In this document: in pieces, positions 8,154-16,831 of the stretch
How positions within the stretch are numbered: the stretch's first letter is position 1
How the letters are laid out: every line of letters starts with the position of its first letter
Origin: Rectinema subterraneum
GTDB taxonomy: Bacteria > Spirochaetota > Spirochaetia > Treponematales > Rectinemataceae
Direction of reading: 5' to 3'
Assembly (NCBI GenBank): GCA_009768935.1
Contig: WESA01000017.1
Coordinates: 1-49,171 of the forward strand
Length of the DNA: 49,171 bases
Made by a program: the position numbers and the translations under genes
The notes under the pieces: model-generated
Told to the model about the DNA's origin: nothing
Databases searched by the model: none
The model's input: the letters and a program-made list of their open reading frames with translations, nothing else

Positions 8154-9809
8154 ATGTATTGCAATCAGTGCCAAGAAACAATGAAAAACACCGCATGCAC
8201 CCTCGCCAAAGGAGTCTGCGGCAAACCGGCCGAGACAGCGATCCTGCAAGATCTCGTGCTGCATGTATGCAAAGGGATAGGCTACTGGGCCAGCAAAGCG
8301 CTTCCTCTTGGTTTTTACAGCGAAGACGATGCCTTCTATGTCACCCGAATGCTCTTTGCGACCATCACGAATGCAAATTTCTTTACCCAAGATTTCGAGC
8401 ACTGGATCGCCGAGGGTCTCGAGCGCCGTGAACGCATCCGGCTTGCGTATGTCGCAAAAGGCGGCGCAATCGACTCCACCCCGCCCGATGCCGCGACATG
8501 GAGCGCCGCGAATGTTGAAGCGATTCGGACCGCCGCCGCTGCTGGAAAAGGCGCTCTCACCGAAATTGCCGATGAAGACATCCGCGCGCTCAAGGCGCTT
8601 GTACTGTACGGACTCAAGGGCATGGCAGCCTATGTCGAGCACGCCTATGCAATCGGCATTTCCGAGCGCAGCATTTTCGAGTTCATGCTGAAGGCTCTCG
8701 CCCAGCTCGCCGACGAAAGTTCAAGCAAAGACACGCTCATTTCGCTTGTCCTCGAGACGGGCAAAGCTGGCGTCGATGCCATGGCACTTCTCGACAGGGC
8801 GAATACCGGCGCGTATGGCAAGCCGCGTATCACCAAAGTGCGGACTGGCGTGCGCAACCGCCCGGGCATTCTCATCTCAGGGCACGACCTGCGGGATCTG
8901 CACGACCTCCTCGAGCAGACAAAGGGCACGGGCATCGATGTCTACACCCACGGCGAAATGCTGCCAGCCCACTATTATCCCTTCTTCGAAAAATACGACA
9001 ATCTCTACGGCAACTACGGCAACGCCTGGTGGAAGCAGGATGTCGAAATCGAAAAGTTCCACGGGCCTGTGCTTTTCACCAGCAACTGCCTTGTGCCGCC
9101 CAAGGAGAGCTACAAGAAGCGCGTCTTTACGACTGGCATCGTAGGCTTCGAGGGCTGCACACACATTCCCGACCGCGAACCCGGCAAAATGAAGGATTTT
9201 TCCGCCATCATCGAGATGGCGAAGACCTGCGAGCCGCCCGAGCAGCTTGAAGATGGCACTATTGTCGGAGGCTTTGCGCACGATCAGGTATTTGCGCTTG
9301 CGGACACCGTTGTCGAAGCAGTAAAGAGCGGGGCCATCAAGCGCTTTATTGTAATGGCCGGCTGCGACGGACGCCAGCCGAAGCGCTCGTACTATACCGA
9401 AGTGGCCGAAAAGCTTCCCGACAACACTGTCATTCTTACCGCTGGCTGTGCTAAGTACCGCTACAACAAGCTCGACCTCGGCGATATTGGCGGCATCCCG
9501 CGCGTCCTCGATGCCGGTCAGTGTAACGATTCCTATTCCCTCGCGCTTGTCGCCCTCAAGCTCAAGGAGATTTTCGGCCTCGACGATGTCAACAAGCTTC
9601 CGCTTTCCTTCGATATTGCCTGGTATGAGCAGAAAGCGGTCCTCGTCCTGCTCGCCCTGTTGTACCTCGGCTTCAAGAACATCAGGCTCGGACCGACGCT
9701 CCCCGGCTTCCTTTCCCCGCGCGTGGCTGAGATTCTAATCGAGAATTTCGGTATAAAGGGCATCGCGACGGCGGATGAGGATGTCGCGGCGATGGTGGCC
9801 GGCAGGTAG
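8154..9809 (+). CDS. hcp: Hydroxylamine reductase / hybrid cluster protein Hcp
   Basis: A 551-residue Hcp, a cytoplasmic Fe-S enzyme that reduces hydroxylamine to ammonia and, in several bacteria, scavenges nitric oxide. The N-terminal cubane ligands are Cys3, Cys6, Cys15 and Cys22 ([15 protein letters not shown]...GVC), close to the Desulfovibrio-type spacing. Hybrid-cluster ligand regions are present: the [11 protein letters not shown] segment, [23 protein letters not shown] and [12 protein letters not shown] good ribosome-binding site (GAGAGGAGA) precedes the ATG. It follows the Rrf2 gene and is likely co-transcribed. The stop codon overlaps the first base of an interspersed 21-bp repeat. 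Confidence 0.96.
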   Translation: MYCNQCQETMKNTACTLAKGVCGKPAETAILQDLVLHVCKGIGYWASKALPLGFYSEDDAFYVTRMLFATITNANFFTQDFEHWIAEGLERRERIRLAYVAKGGAIDSTPPDAATWSAANVEAIRTAAAAGKGALTEIADEDIRALKALVLYGLKGMAAYVEHAYAIGISERSIFEFMLKALAQLADESSSKDTLISLVLETGKAGVDAMALLDRANTGAYGKPRITKVRTGVRNRPGILISGHDLRDLHDLLEQTKGTGIDVYTHGEMLPAHYYPFFEKYDNLYGNYGNAWWKQDVEIEKFHGPVLFTSNCLVPPKESYKKRVFTTGIVGFEGCTHIPDREPGKMKDFSAIIEMAKTCEPPEQLEDGTIVGGFAHDQVFALADTVVEAVKSGAIKRFIVMAGCDGRQPKRSYYTEVAEKLPDNTVILTAGCAKYRYNKLDLGDIGGIPRVLDAGQCNDSYSLALVALKLKEIFGLDDVNKLPLSFDIAWYEQKAVLVLLALLYLGFKNIRLGPTLPGFLSPRVAEILIENFGIKGIATADEDVAAMVAGR

Positions 9810-9829
9810 TGTTCTCAACCTTGGGTAAA
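9809..9829 (+). repeat. 21-bp interspersed repeat, copy 2
   Basis: GTGTTCTCAACC followed by TTGGGTAAA, one or two bases different from the copies at 774-794 (minus strand) and 28420-28440. It begins at the hcp stop codon, with no transposase near it. Confidence 0.5.
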
Positions 9830-9857
9830 GAGGCCCTTCTTGTCCAGGGAGCAACAT

Positions 9858-10457
9858 TTGATCAAGCTCTATATTTTTGACGAGGGTGGAGTGCTGATCC
9901 GCAACCATACGATTGTCGATAAGGTGGCGGCGGTGCTCAGAATGGAATCGGAAGAGTTCCGGAGGCTCATGCTGCAGGATATTCTTGCGCTTTCGCGGGG
10001 CGAGATCGACAGTGCGGAATTCTGGAGGCGATTTGCGACCCGAAGCGGCATCGAGCCAGCCGAGGATTATCTGCGGACGCTGTTCAAGCCTGCGCGCGAC
10101 GAGCCGACATTCGAACTGGTGAAGGAACTTGCCCAGCATGCGCGCGTGGTTTGCGGCACGAACACAATAAACAGCCATCACCAAATCAACATCGAGCTTG
10201 GTATGTATGAGCCATTTCATTCTGTCTATGCATCGCATCTTCTCCATTACGCAAAGCCTGATCCTGAGTTTTGGCGTATCATTCTGAAGGCAGAAGGCGT
10301 GAGCCCGGCCGAAGCGTTTTTCACTGACGATAGCCCTGATAATATTGAAGCCGCGCGTAGTCTGGGTATCCATGCGGTTTTGTACACCGATGCAGCGGGC
10401 TTGCGGCGGGAATTGGTGGCGCTCGGAGCGCCTCTGCGTTCACCCTTCATACGTTGA
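9858..10457 (+). CDS. HAD-superfamily hydrolase (subfamily IA)
   Basis: A 199-residue haloacid-dehalogenase-like hydrolase, probably a small-molecule phosphatase. The start is placed at TTG 9858 because AGGGAG (9846-9851) is 6 nt away and the protein then begins directly with the first beta strand; a TTG at 9840 would add six residues. Motif I is LYIFDEGGVL, where the usual second Asp is Gly as in the FDLGGVL subgroup (YihX-like). Motif II is the Thr in CGTNTI, motif III the Lys in YAKPDPEFW, and motif IV DDSPDNIEAA. The cap is helical (subclass I). The substrate cannot be told from sequence. Confidence 0.8.
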   Translation: MIKLYIFDEGGVLIRNHTIVDKVAAVLRMESEEFRRLMLQDILALSRGEIDSAEFWRRFATRSGIEPAEDYLRTLFKPARDEPTFELVKELAQHARVVCGTNTINSHHQINIELGMYEPFHSVYASHLLHYAKPDPEFWRIILKAEGVSPAEAFFTDDSPDNIEAARSLGIHAVLYTDAAGLRRELVALGAPLRSPFIR

Positions 10458-10520
10458 GATTTCCCTTGCGCAATAGTGATTTCATATGCAAAATACAGCT
10501 ACACACTACCAGGAGGAACA

Positions 10521-11162
10521 ATGAGCGAATTTCATCCATGGCTCTATGAGGCGCGCGGGCAGAAAGCTGTCGCCGCACTCGCAAAAAATGGCTTTGATGC
10601 ACTCTATCTTCCAAGCGCCGCGCAGGCAGCTGAAAAAGTCCTCGAGTATGTCGGGCCGGGAGCGAAAGTCGGCTTCGGCGGCTCGATGACCATCAAATCG
10701 ATGAACATTGCCGCGCTCGCCGAGCAAAAAGGCGCAATTATTCTCGACCACAACAGGCCGGGGCTAGGCGCTGAAGAGAAAATGGAAATCCTTCGCGCCC
10801 AACTCACCTGCGATGTCTTCATTTCGAGCGCCAATGCCGTCACCCTCGAGGGTTTTCTCTTCAATGTCGATGGCAATGGCAACCGCGTTGCCGCGCTCAG
10901 TTTTGGCCCGAGGAAAAACATCGTGGTGGCGGGCATAAACAAAGTCGTCAAGGACCTCGATGAAGCCTACGAGCGGCTCAAAGCCTACGCTGCTCCCTTG
11001 AACAACAAGCGCCTCAGCAAGCCCAACCCCTGCACCACCGCAGGCTACTGCGCCGACTGTGCCCTGCCTACGCGTATCTGCCGCATTTACCACATCCTCA
11101 AGCGCAAACCCTCGCTGAGTGATTTCACGGTTATCATTGTGGGAGAAGAGCTCGGATTCTGA
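10521..11162 (+). CDS. LUD-domain (LutC/YkgG-like) protein with C-terminal Cys motif
   Basis: A 213-residue protein of the LUD (DUF162) family; relatives include LutC and LutB, which take part in lactate oxidation, but stand-alone members have no fixed role. Family features are VGFGGSMTIKSMNI and LITSANAVTLEGFLFNVDGNGNR-like blocks (here CDVFISSANAVTLEG then NVDGNGNRVAA). Near the C-terminus four cysteines, C-x5-C-x2-C-x6-C in NPCTTAGYCADCALPTRIC, could hold an Fe-S cluster or zinc. The start at ATG 10521 is supported by AGGAGG at 10511-10516; an upstream in-frame start at 10476 lacks such a signal. No lutA or lutB gene is next to it. Confidence 0.85.
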   Translation: MSEFHPWLYEARGQKAVAALAKNGFDALYLPSAAQAAEKVLEYVGPGAKVGFGGSMTIKSMNIAALAEQKGAIILDHNRPGLGAEEKMEILRAQLTCDVFISSANAVTLEGFLFNVDGNGNRVAALSFGPRKNIVVAGINKVVKDLDEAYERLKAYAAPLNNKRLSKPNPCTTAGYCADCALPTRICRIYHILKRKPSLSDFTVIIVGEELGF

Positions 11163-11222
11163 ATTATTTGCCTGATCGTAGGGCCCGCTCTTTTGCGGTG
11201 GACCCTATGGCACTCCGCACAA

Positions 11223-12272
11223 TCAGCCGCCCGCCTCTGCATGATACATATCTGCTATCTCTTCCCAGTGTTCGAGCACAGCATCGACCATCGTAGGGTC
11301 GAACTGCAAGCCTCGATTCTTTTGGAGCTCTTCTTTTACCTTTTCCGGAGGCATTTTTCCCTTGTATGGTCGCTTGGAGAACATTGCATCCATCGAATCG
11401 GCGATGCAGACGATTCTTCCTTCAAGGGGAATCGATTCGCCCTGCAATCCTTGCGGGTAGCCGGATCCATCCCATCGTTCATGATGAGAATAGGCGATCG
11501 ATTCGGCAAGCTGCAGAATTTTCGTTTGTGAGCCATTCAGTATCTTTTTGCCGATGATAGTATGTGTCTTCATTGTCTCGAATTCATCATTGTCCAGACT
11601 TCCTGGCTTGAGAAGAATTGTATCCGATATGCCGATTTTGCCGATATCATGCAACGGGGCTGCCTGGGTAAGAAGATAGATATATTCGGCATCTTTTCCG
11701 ATATATTGTGCAATCATGGCAGCGTTTCGGCCAACCCTCCTGGTATGCTCGTAGGTATCGTCATCCCGGAACTCTGCTGCGAGAGAAAGCCTATACAGCA
11801 GTTCCGCGGACAGGGAATAGTTTTCCTCAATGCAGGCGTTGATCTCTTCTTCTTTAACTCCGATAAGCATCTTATTCTCTATGAGGAGTTTTGATCGCGC
11901 GACATGAAAGGTTCTGGCCTTTTTGGCTAATTCAATTCGCGCCTTGAGCGCATGCATCTCTACAGGCTTGGTGAGATAGTCATCGGCGCCCGCTTCGGCC
12001 GCTTCCTCCATTGCCTTCTCGTCGCCAAAGGCAGTCAGCATGATGACAATGGAGTCGATTCCTTCCTTCTTGATCTGCCTGGTGGCCTCTATGCCGTTCA
12101 TTACCGGCATGGCGACATCCATCAGAATAACCTCAGCCTTCTCATTCTGGAGAAATTCGACAGCTTGCCGCCCATTGCTGGCCATCGCGGCATGGTAGCC
12201 CATCGAACGGAGCGTGGTCATCATCATTTCCCTCGTGAAAGGGTCGTCTTCCACTAATAGAACCTCGATCAT
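11223..12272 (-). CDS. Response regulator with HD-GYP phosphodiesterase output
   Basis: A 349-residue RpfG-type regulator. Residues 1-120 form a receiver domain (acidic pair E8/D9-D10, phospho-acceptor Asp52 in ILMDVAMP, Thr80, Lys102). A short helical linker leads to an HD-GYP domain at about 155-340 with HDIGKIG (His208-Asp209) and HHERWDGSGYP (263-273). Such domains hydrolyse cyclic di-GMP, so the output is likely lowering of c-di-GMP on phosphorylation. The gene starts 7 bp after the hybrid kinase gene; its ribosome-binding site GAGG overlaps the kinase stop, so the two form an operon and probably a cognate pair. Confidence 0.93.
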   Translation of the reverse strand: MIEVLLVEDDPFTREMMMTTLRSMGYHAAMASNGRQAVEFLQNEKAEVILMDVAMPVMNGIEATRQIKKEGIDSIVIMLTAFGDEKAMEEAAEAGADDYLTKPVEMHALKARIELAKKARTFHVARSKLLIENKMLIGVKEEEINACIEENYSLSAELLYRLSLAAEFRDDDTYEHTRRVGRNAAMIAQYIGKDAEYIYLLTQAAPLHDIGKIGISDTILLKPGSLDNDEFETMKTHTIIGKKILNGSQTKILQLAESIAYSHHERWDGSGYPQGLQGESIPLEGRIVCIADSMDAMFSKRPYKGKMPPEKVKEELQKNRGLQFDPTMVDAVLEHWEEIADMYHAEAGG

Positions 12273-12279
12273 GTATACC

Positions 12280-14766
12280 TCATACCTCCAAAACTACATT
12301 TTCCTTCGAAAAATAGGTCTTTCGCCTGAATATGATATTCTCAATCTTCTGTTGCGACTCGGAGTCAGTCGGGGTGAGAAAATACGCTTCATCGAAAAGA
12401 CAGCATAGCTCGGACAACCCTGGCTCTGAGATATCTATTTCCACACTGTCGCGTCCTGCCAACTGTGTACGCACAATTCCCTTCGCCCTGTCGAGCCTTT
12501 CTTCGCTTTCACCTTTGCAGAATACAAGAGCAATTGCATCGTTCCGTATTGCCATGAGGACCTTAGCCAAGTGCTGCAAGTCGATATTCCCTTTCTCGAT
12601 GACAGGGATGTCATCAAGCGTAAGATCACTGCTTCTTCTGCCAGTCAAAAGAAGGAATTTCCTGTCCGCTAATTCGGGGTATGTTCTCATCCGCTTGATA
12701 AGTTGATCTCCTGTCGTCCTCTGCAGGCCAAAATCTGTTATTATCATGTCTGGAAGCGTCGACAGAGCCGCAACGATACCCTTTTCGTCGGATTCAGCCT
12801 CTTCTACAACAGAATCCTTGAGCAAAATTTTCAGCATGTCCCTTGTTGTCTTGTCAGGCTCTATCAGGAGAAAATCCGCTTTTTGTCCTTTTGCGACTTT
12901 CGACACATCGATTTTCGGCAATGGCGGAATTTCGATACGGAAGGTACTCCCTGTCCCCACCTGGCTTTCAACGCTTACCTTTCCTCCTATCAATTGGGTA
13001 TAGGCCTTGACCAGGCTGAGTCCAAGCCCAAAACCGCCTCGCGCATGCTCACCCTTTTTGAATGGCTTGAAAATGGCATCGATTTCTTCTGCAGGGATAC
13101 CTGTACCAGTATCTTTCACCTCTATCATGATACCCCTCTTGTCATCGGCTCGCGCGAAAACTCTTACGTGTCCTTTGTCTGTATATTTCACCGCATTGCT
13201 TGCAAGATTGGATATGACCAAACCGAAAAGTTTCGGATCGACAGAAATTTCCGGTTCTCCATCGCATTCTATGACAAAATCCAAATTTTTGAGGAGGGCA
13301 TTTTTCTTTGCTTCGACAAGAATTCTATTGAGGAAACTCTTGAGCTGGATGCGATCACATTTGACCGAAACAGCACCTGATTCCGCTTTTGCCAGATTGA
13401 GGAGGTCGTTGATGATCTCGTTGGATTTCTTTACTGATTCGATCATTTCATTCAAGGCGGTTTTGGCTTGTGCGCTCATCGCGCCGAATGCTTCAGTGGA
13501 GAAGAGCTGGAGATATCCATAGATGACATTGAGCGGCGTTTTGAGCTCGTGCGAAAAACTGCGTAGAAAATCGATTCGGTATTTTTCTTCTTCGACAAGC
13601 TTTATGTTGAGCAAAGCAATTTGTTTTTTTTCCAGCAAGTTTTTTTTCGCCAAATCTATGAACAAGAAGAATGGTTTGTATATGTTCAAATAAAATCCCG
13701 ACTCTTTATCGAGGAAGACAGTGGTGCCGTTTTTCATATCGATTCGTTCAAATTGCTCGGGCAAATACGCACTCTTTTCTTCGGGAAGTCCAGGATCGTT
13801 CTTGAAGAGCAGCCTGTCTTTTTCGAACTTGGCAAGCCGGATTGTCTTTGAAGGATCGGCAAAAAATTCTCTCTCGAGGCTGAGGATGGCATCGATGGAA
13901 TTGCATTGAATTATCTTTTCCCTGCATTTGATCATCTCGTTCCATCGTTGCGTGAGCGTCTCATAGGTGCTTTTCAGCCCCTGGTTTTCAGCGCTGTACG
14001 TGCGCTGGACCTCTGCCATTTCCTTAAGCGGCATAAGGAAATATTTTTTAAGCGAAAAGAGACCGAGCGCCAGAAAGCCTGTGGCTTTCAGGATATGGCC
14101 CAGGATAATCCTTGGATCTGTTACGTTTACATATGTAACAAAAGCAATCTCCGAAAAAGCGAACAGGGCTCCTGCAATGAAAGCCTCTGGCTCATGCCTC
14201 ATCAAAATAGCGAACAGCAGAAATAAAATGGCATAGAGTATTTCGAGGTTTGCTTTGAGCGCTGTCGTCCCTTTCCCTTCGATGAAAAAGATACCAGAAG
14301 GCAGAACATACGACAGGATAAAAAGGCCAATGCCTGCTGTAATGGGCAAAAGAATCGAAAGAGTCGTCGATGTCTTCTTCCCTGCAAGAATGTCTTTTCT
14401 GGTCGCAGCCGCGATCAGGCCAAAAGCCTGCAGCCCTCTCGCCAGCACCCAGAAGGTGACGCTCGATGGCATGTCGCTTGTGCCGGGAAAACCGGAAAAA
14501 CGCACCGCATGCACTACATCGAGGAGCGATACGAAGAGTAAAACAATTCCAAAAATGATGAGCCCTTCGCTTTGCTTCCACCTCGGGGCGATCACATAGA
14601 GAACAAACAGCGTCATGGCAAAAAATATGGAAGAAAACTCGAAAAGCAGATGCTCCATATAGCCGAAATGCAGGTTTCTCAGAAAGAAATACAAAACTGC
14701 AACGACCGCGCTATAGAAGAATGCAGAACGGAGGTATGCTTTGATTTGCTTTTGGGCTGTATTCAT
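12280..14766 (-). CDS. Membrane hybrid sensor histidine kinase (MASE3-HisKA-HATPase-REC)
   Basis: An 828-residue sensor. About eight hydrophobic segments occupy residues 10-250 and resemble MASE3 (EHLLFEFSSIFFA, LLDVVHAVRFSGFPG, ARGLQAFGLIAA). A helical linker region follows. HisKA carries phospho-acceptor His406 in FSHELKTPLN; the ATPase domain has the N box NLASNAVKYTD, G1 DTGTGIP and G2 GGFGLGLSLV. A C-terminal receiver domain has Asp678 in IITDFGL, followed by a tail of unknown role. The start is set at ATG 14766 because a strong promoter lies just upstream and leaves no room for the TTG at 14787; neither start has a Shine-Dalgarno sequence. The downstream HD-GYP regulator is the likely partner. 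The gene is AT-richer than the flanking genes. Confidence 0.9.
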   Translation of the reverse strand: MNTAQKQIKAYLRSAFFYSAVVAVLYFFLRNLHFGYMEHLLFEFSSIFFAMTLFVLYVIAPRWKQSEGLIIFGIVLLFVSLLDVVHAVRFSGFPGTSDMPSSVTFWVLARGLQAFGLIAAATRKDILAGKKTSTTLSILLPITAGIGLFILSYVLPSGIFFIEGKGTTALKANLEILYAILFLLFAILMRHEPEAFIAGALFAFSEIAFVTYVNVTDPRIILGHILKATGFLALGLFSLKKYFLMPLKEMAEVQRTYSAENQGLKSTYETLTQRWNEMIKCREKIIQCNSIDAILSLEREFFADPSKTIRLAKFEKDRLLFKNDPGLPEEKSAYLPEQFERIDMKNGTTVFLDKESGFYLNIYKPFFLFIDLAKKNLLEKKQIALLNIKLVEEEKYRIDFLRSFSHELKTPLNVIYGYLQLFSTEAFGAMSAQAKTALNEMIESVKKSNEIINDLLNLAKAESGAVSVKCDRIQLKSFLNRILVEAKKNALLKNLDFVIECDGEPEISVDPKLFGLVISNLASNAVKYTDKGHVRVFARADDKRGIMIEVKDTGTGIPAEEIDAIFKPFKKGEHARGGFGLGLSLVKAYTQLIGGKVSVESQVGTGSTFRIEIPPLPKIDVSKVAKGQKADFLLIEPDKTTRDMLKILLKDSVVEEAESDEKGIVAALSTLPDMIITDFGLQRTTGDQLIKRMRTYPELADRKFLLLTGRRSSDLTLDDIPVIEKGNIDLQHLAKVLMAIRNDAIALVFCKGESEERLDRAKGIVRTQLAGRDSVEIDISEPGLSELCCLFDEAYFLTPTDSESQQKIENIIFRRKTYFSKENVVLEV

Positions 14767-14772
14767 ATTTTT

Positions 14773-14801
14773 ATTATAATTATTCAAGATGGCTAATACA
14801 A
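14773..14801 (-). promoter_or_regulatory. Promoter of the hybrid kinase-HD-GYP operon
   Basis: On the minus strand: TTGTAT (14801-14796), 17-bp spacer, consensus TATAAT (14778-14773). The -10 box ends 6 bp before ATG 14766, which implies a leaderless or nearly leaderless message. Confidence 0.65.
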
Positions 14802-14846
14802 GTTAGTCGGTGCTGCGCTTCATGCAATCTGCTTGCTTTTTCATGA

Positions 14847-15254
14847 TTGGCATATTTGCTTGATACTGACATTATAATATACAGCCTGAAAGGAGATGCG
14901 GCAGTTCATGCCTGGATGCTTCGAACTCAAAACATTCCAAAATTCATTTCGGTTATTACGTACGGTGAATTGATCTATGGGGCGAGAAAATCGAAACACC
15001 CTGAAAAAAACATGGCGACAGCGCTTCGCATTGCTGAGCTTTTTCCTGTGATTGACATTCATAGAGGCATTATTGAAATCTTTGGAGAGCTGAAAGCGAA
15101 ACTTGAAACTTCCGGAAGCAGAATTGATGATATGGATTTATTGATAGCTTCTACCGCGATGTATATGAACTTTTCGCTCGTGACGAATAACAAGGGCCAT
15201 TTTGGCAGGATTGAAGATTTGCCGCTCGAGAATTGGAATAGAGAAGATATCTGA
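14847..15254 (+). CDS. PIN-domain ribonuclease toxin, VapC-like, without VapB
   Basis: A 135-residue PIN-domain protein of the VapC family, RNases that cleave tRNA or rRNA in toxin-antitoxin pairs. The active-site acids are in place: Asp6 (YLLDTDIII), Glu41 (YGELIYG), Asp97 (DDMDLLIA) and the VTNNKGHF segment near 112-119, so the enzyme looks intact. The start is TTG; an in-frame stop at 14844 immediately precedes it. VapC genes normally follow vapB with overlap, but the 80 bp between this gene and the divergent kinase gene encode no antitoxin and none lies downstream. It is therefore an orphan, perhaps left after loss of vapB. Confidence 0.85.
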   Translation: MAYLLDTDIIIYSLKGDAAVHAWMLRTQNIPKFISVITYGELIYGARKSKHPEKNMATALRIAELFPVIDIHRGIIEIFGELKAKLETSGSRIDDMDLLIASTAMYMNFSLVTNNKGHFGRIEDLPLENWNREDI

Positions 15255-15345
15255 TAGCTGCTCACGCGCCGGACGAACCACGTGGGCCGCCCGCCCATCC
15301 GCCTTTGCCGCCTGCATGCCTGGGCTGATGGCGCGCCTGCCAACA

Positions 15346-15375
15346 GCGGGCAAGCCCTCCGCCCGCCAGTTTTAT
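15346..15375 (+). terminator. Possible terminator after the VapC gene
   Basis: GCGGGC (15346-15351) and GCCCGC (15361-15366) form a 6-bp GC stem with a 9-nt loop, followed after CAG by a T-rich run. It lies between the converging VapC and metallophosphoesterase genes. Confidence 0.4.
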
Positions 15376-15379
15376 TTCT

Positions 15380-16732
15380 CTAGTAACTCAACTCCGCCCG
15401 ATGCCGCTCGGCTCCTCGCTCATCCCTGAACACCAAAACCAATCGGCCCGGCAGCACTTCGACATCGAGCCAGCCGAATGCGCTGACTGCCAGCCACTGC
15501 GACCATGGCGAGCGATAGCTCGGTTGCGGGTCGGGGATGCCGCCCATCGAGCCGACAATGGCATAGGCGATTCCGTTGTGTGCGAGTAGTTCCTGATAGT
15601 GGTTGTGCCCCGAGATGACAAGGTCAACACCGTATTTCTCGAAGAGCGGCACGAGCGCCGGGATATTCTGATAATGATCGTACCAGGGCGAGCCGAAATC
15701 GGGGTCGTCGTATCCGGAGGCGTAAAAATAGCTGTGCGAGAGAACAATCAACGGCTTGTGCGGGTCGGCTGCCGCGAGCGTTTTTTCGAGCCAGGCTCGC
15801 TGGCGGGCCCCGAAGTTTTCGGTTCCCCATGGCAGGTCGACTGCGACGATGGTCGCAGCACCCGCATCGATGCTCCAGTAATAGGGCGAGCCTGAATCGC
15901 TCGAGAATCCCTTGGGGAAGAAAGCTTTGCGGTACAGGTACTGGCCGCCGAAGAGCGCATCGTGGTTGCCAAGCAGCGGGCGCACCGGTACATGCGGGAT
16001 CAGCGCCTCGAGGTCGGAAAGTGCAAAATTCCACTGGGTGGCACTGTTGCCGGTTTCCACCGTGTCGCCGAGCATAAAGAACGCGTCGGGCTTGCGCTGC
16101 GCAATCGACTCGAGAATCTGGGTGCGGGCTTGAGCATTCGAGGTATCAGCTCCCCAGTGCGGGTCGGAGGAGAAGGAAAGGCGTAAGAGTGGCATGTCGA
16201 GCGGAGACCGCGCCTGTGCGATAATGGCGGGCTGCAGGGCCGCGGATTGTGGTTGTTGCAAAGCAATCCCGGGTTGCGCGGCGCCTTTATTCGTCGTCCC
16301 CGCACTGAAGCTCGCTTCGGCGGGCTGCGTACCCAGCGCATGAATGCCCTTTGCAGGGTCGATGAGCTCGAGCCGCGCCGGCTCCAGCGAGCCAATTCTT
16401 GGCACAATAATGAGAAACGCAAGCAGCGCAATCGAAACCGCGCCGACAAGAATCGAAGCGGCCATCGAAATCCAGCGCATAACCAGCATCGGCCACTTTT
16501 TTGCCAGCTTTTCCAGCGGCAGCGACACAATCGCGATCGAAATCGGCACAAGCCCCATGAAGAGCAGAATTTTCAGCGCAAGCAGGGGGTGCCACACATA
16601 CAGCCCCCGCGCACCTTCGAGGCTGTAGTGATAGGAATTCATGATAATGCCAAGTACGAGTGCGACGAGCGCCGCAATAAACATCGTGCGCCGTGCGGGC
16701 ATTGCGCCTGGCTTTTTTCCTTCTTGATTCAT
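15380..16732 (-). CDS. Membrane-anchored calcineurin-like metallophosphoesterase
   Basis: A 450-residue protein. The N-terminal 120 residues hold three hydrophobic segments (residues about 16-35, 48-68 and 86-112). After a low-complexity Ala/Gln-rich linker (about 120-175), the catalytic domain carries all metallophosphoesterase blocks: SDPHW (D-x-H), MLGDTVE (GD), LLGNHDALF (GNHD), VLSHSYFY (H) and SGHNHY (GHxH). The catalytic domain is probably outside the membrane. Substrate is unknown; relatives act on phosphodiesters, purple-acid-like substrates or lipid intermediates. It is GC-rich, unlike both neighbours. A TATAGT at 16744-16739 (minus strand) ends 6 bp before the ATG and there is no Shine-Dalgarno, again suggesting a leaderless mRNA. 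Confidence 0.88.
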   Translation of the reverse strand: MNQEGKKPGAMPARRTMFIAALVALVLGIIMNSYHYSLEGARGLYVWHPLLALKILLFMGLVPISIAIVSLPLEKLAKKWPMLVMRWISMAASILVGAVSIALLAFLIIVPRIGSLEPARLELIDPAKGIHALGTQPAEASFSAGTTNKGAAQPGIALQQPQSAALQPAIIAQARSPLDMPLLRLSFSSDPHWGADTSNAQARTQILESIAQRKPDAFFMLGDTVETGNSATQWNFALSDLEALIPHVPVRPLLGNHDALFGGQYLYRKAFFPKGFSSDSGSPYYWSIDAGAATIVAVDLPWGTENFGARQRAWLEKTLAAADPHKPLIVLSHSYFYASGYDDPDFGSPWYDHYQNIPALVPLFEKYGVDLVISGHNHYQELLAHNGIAYAIVGSMGGIPDPQPSYRSPWSQWLAVSAFGWLDVEVLPGRLVLVFRDERGAERHRAELSY

Positions 16733-16831
16733 ACGATTACTATATCAGAAATCTTTATGGCGCATAAGCGCTTTTTTCTGCCTATTCTCAATTGCATAAT
16801 CAGGCTCTGTACTGGGCCGCTCGCGCATGCA

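Noticed and set aside
11179..11207. Imperfect hairpin between the LUD and HD-GYP genes as a bidirectional terminator
   Set aside because: The stem is broken by unpaired bases and neither side has a T-run.
16760..16777. GCGC-ATAA-GCGC followed by T-run as a terminator
   Set aside because: The stem is only 4 bp and the T-run faces the plus strand, where no gene ends; both neighbouring genes are on the minus strand.
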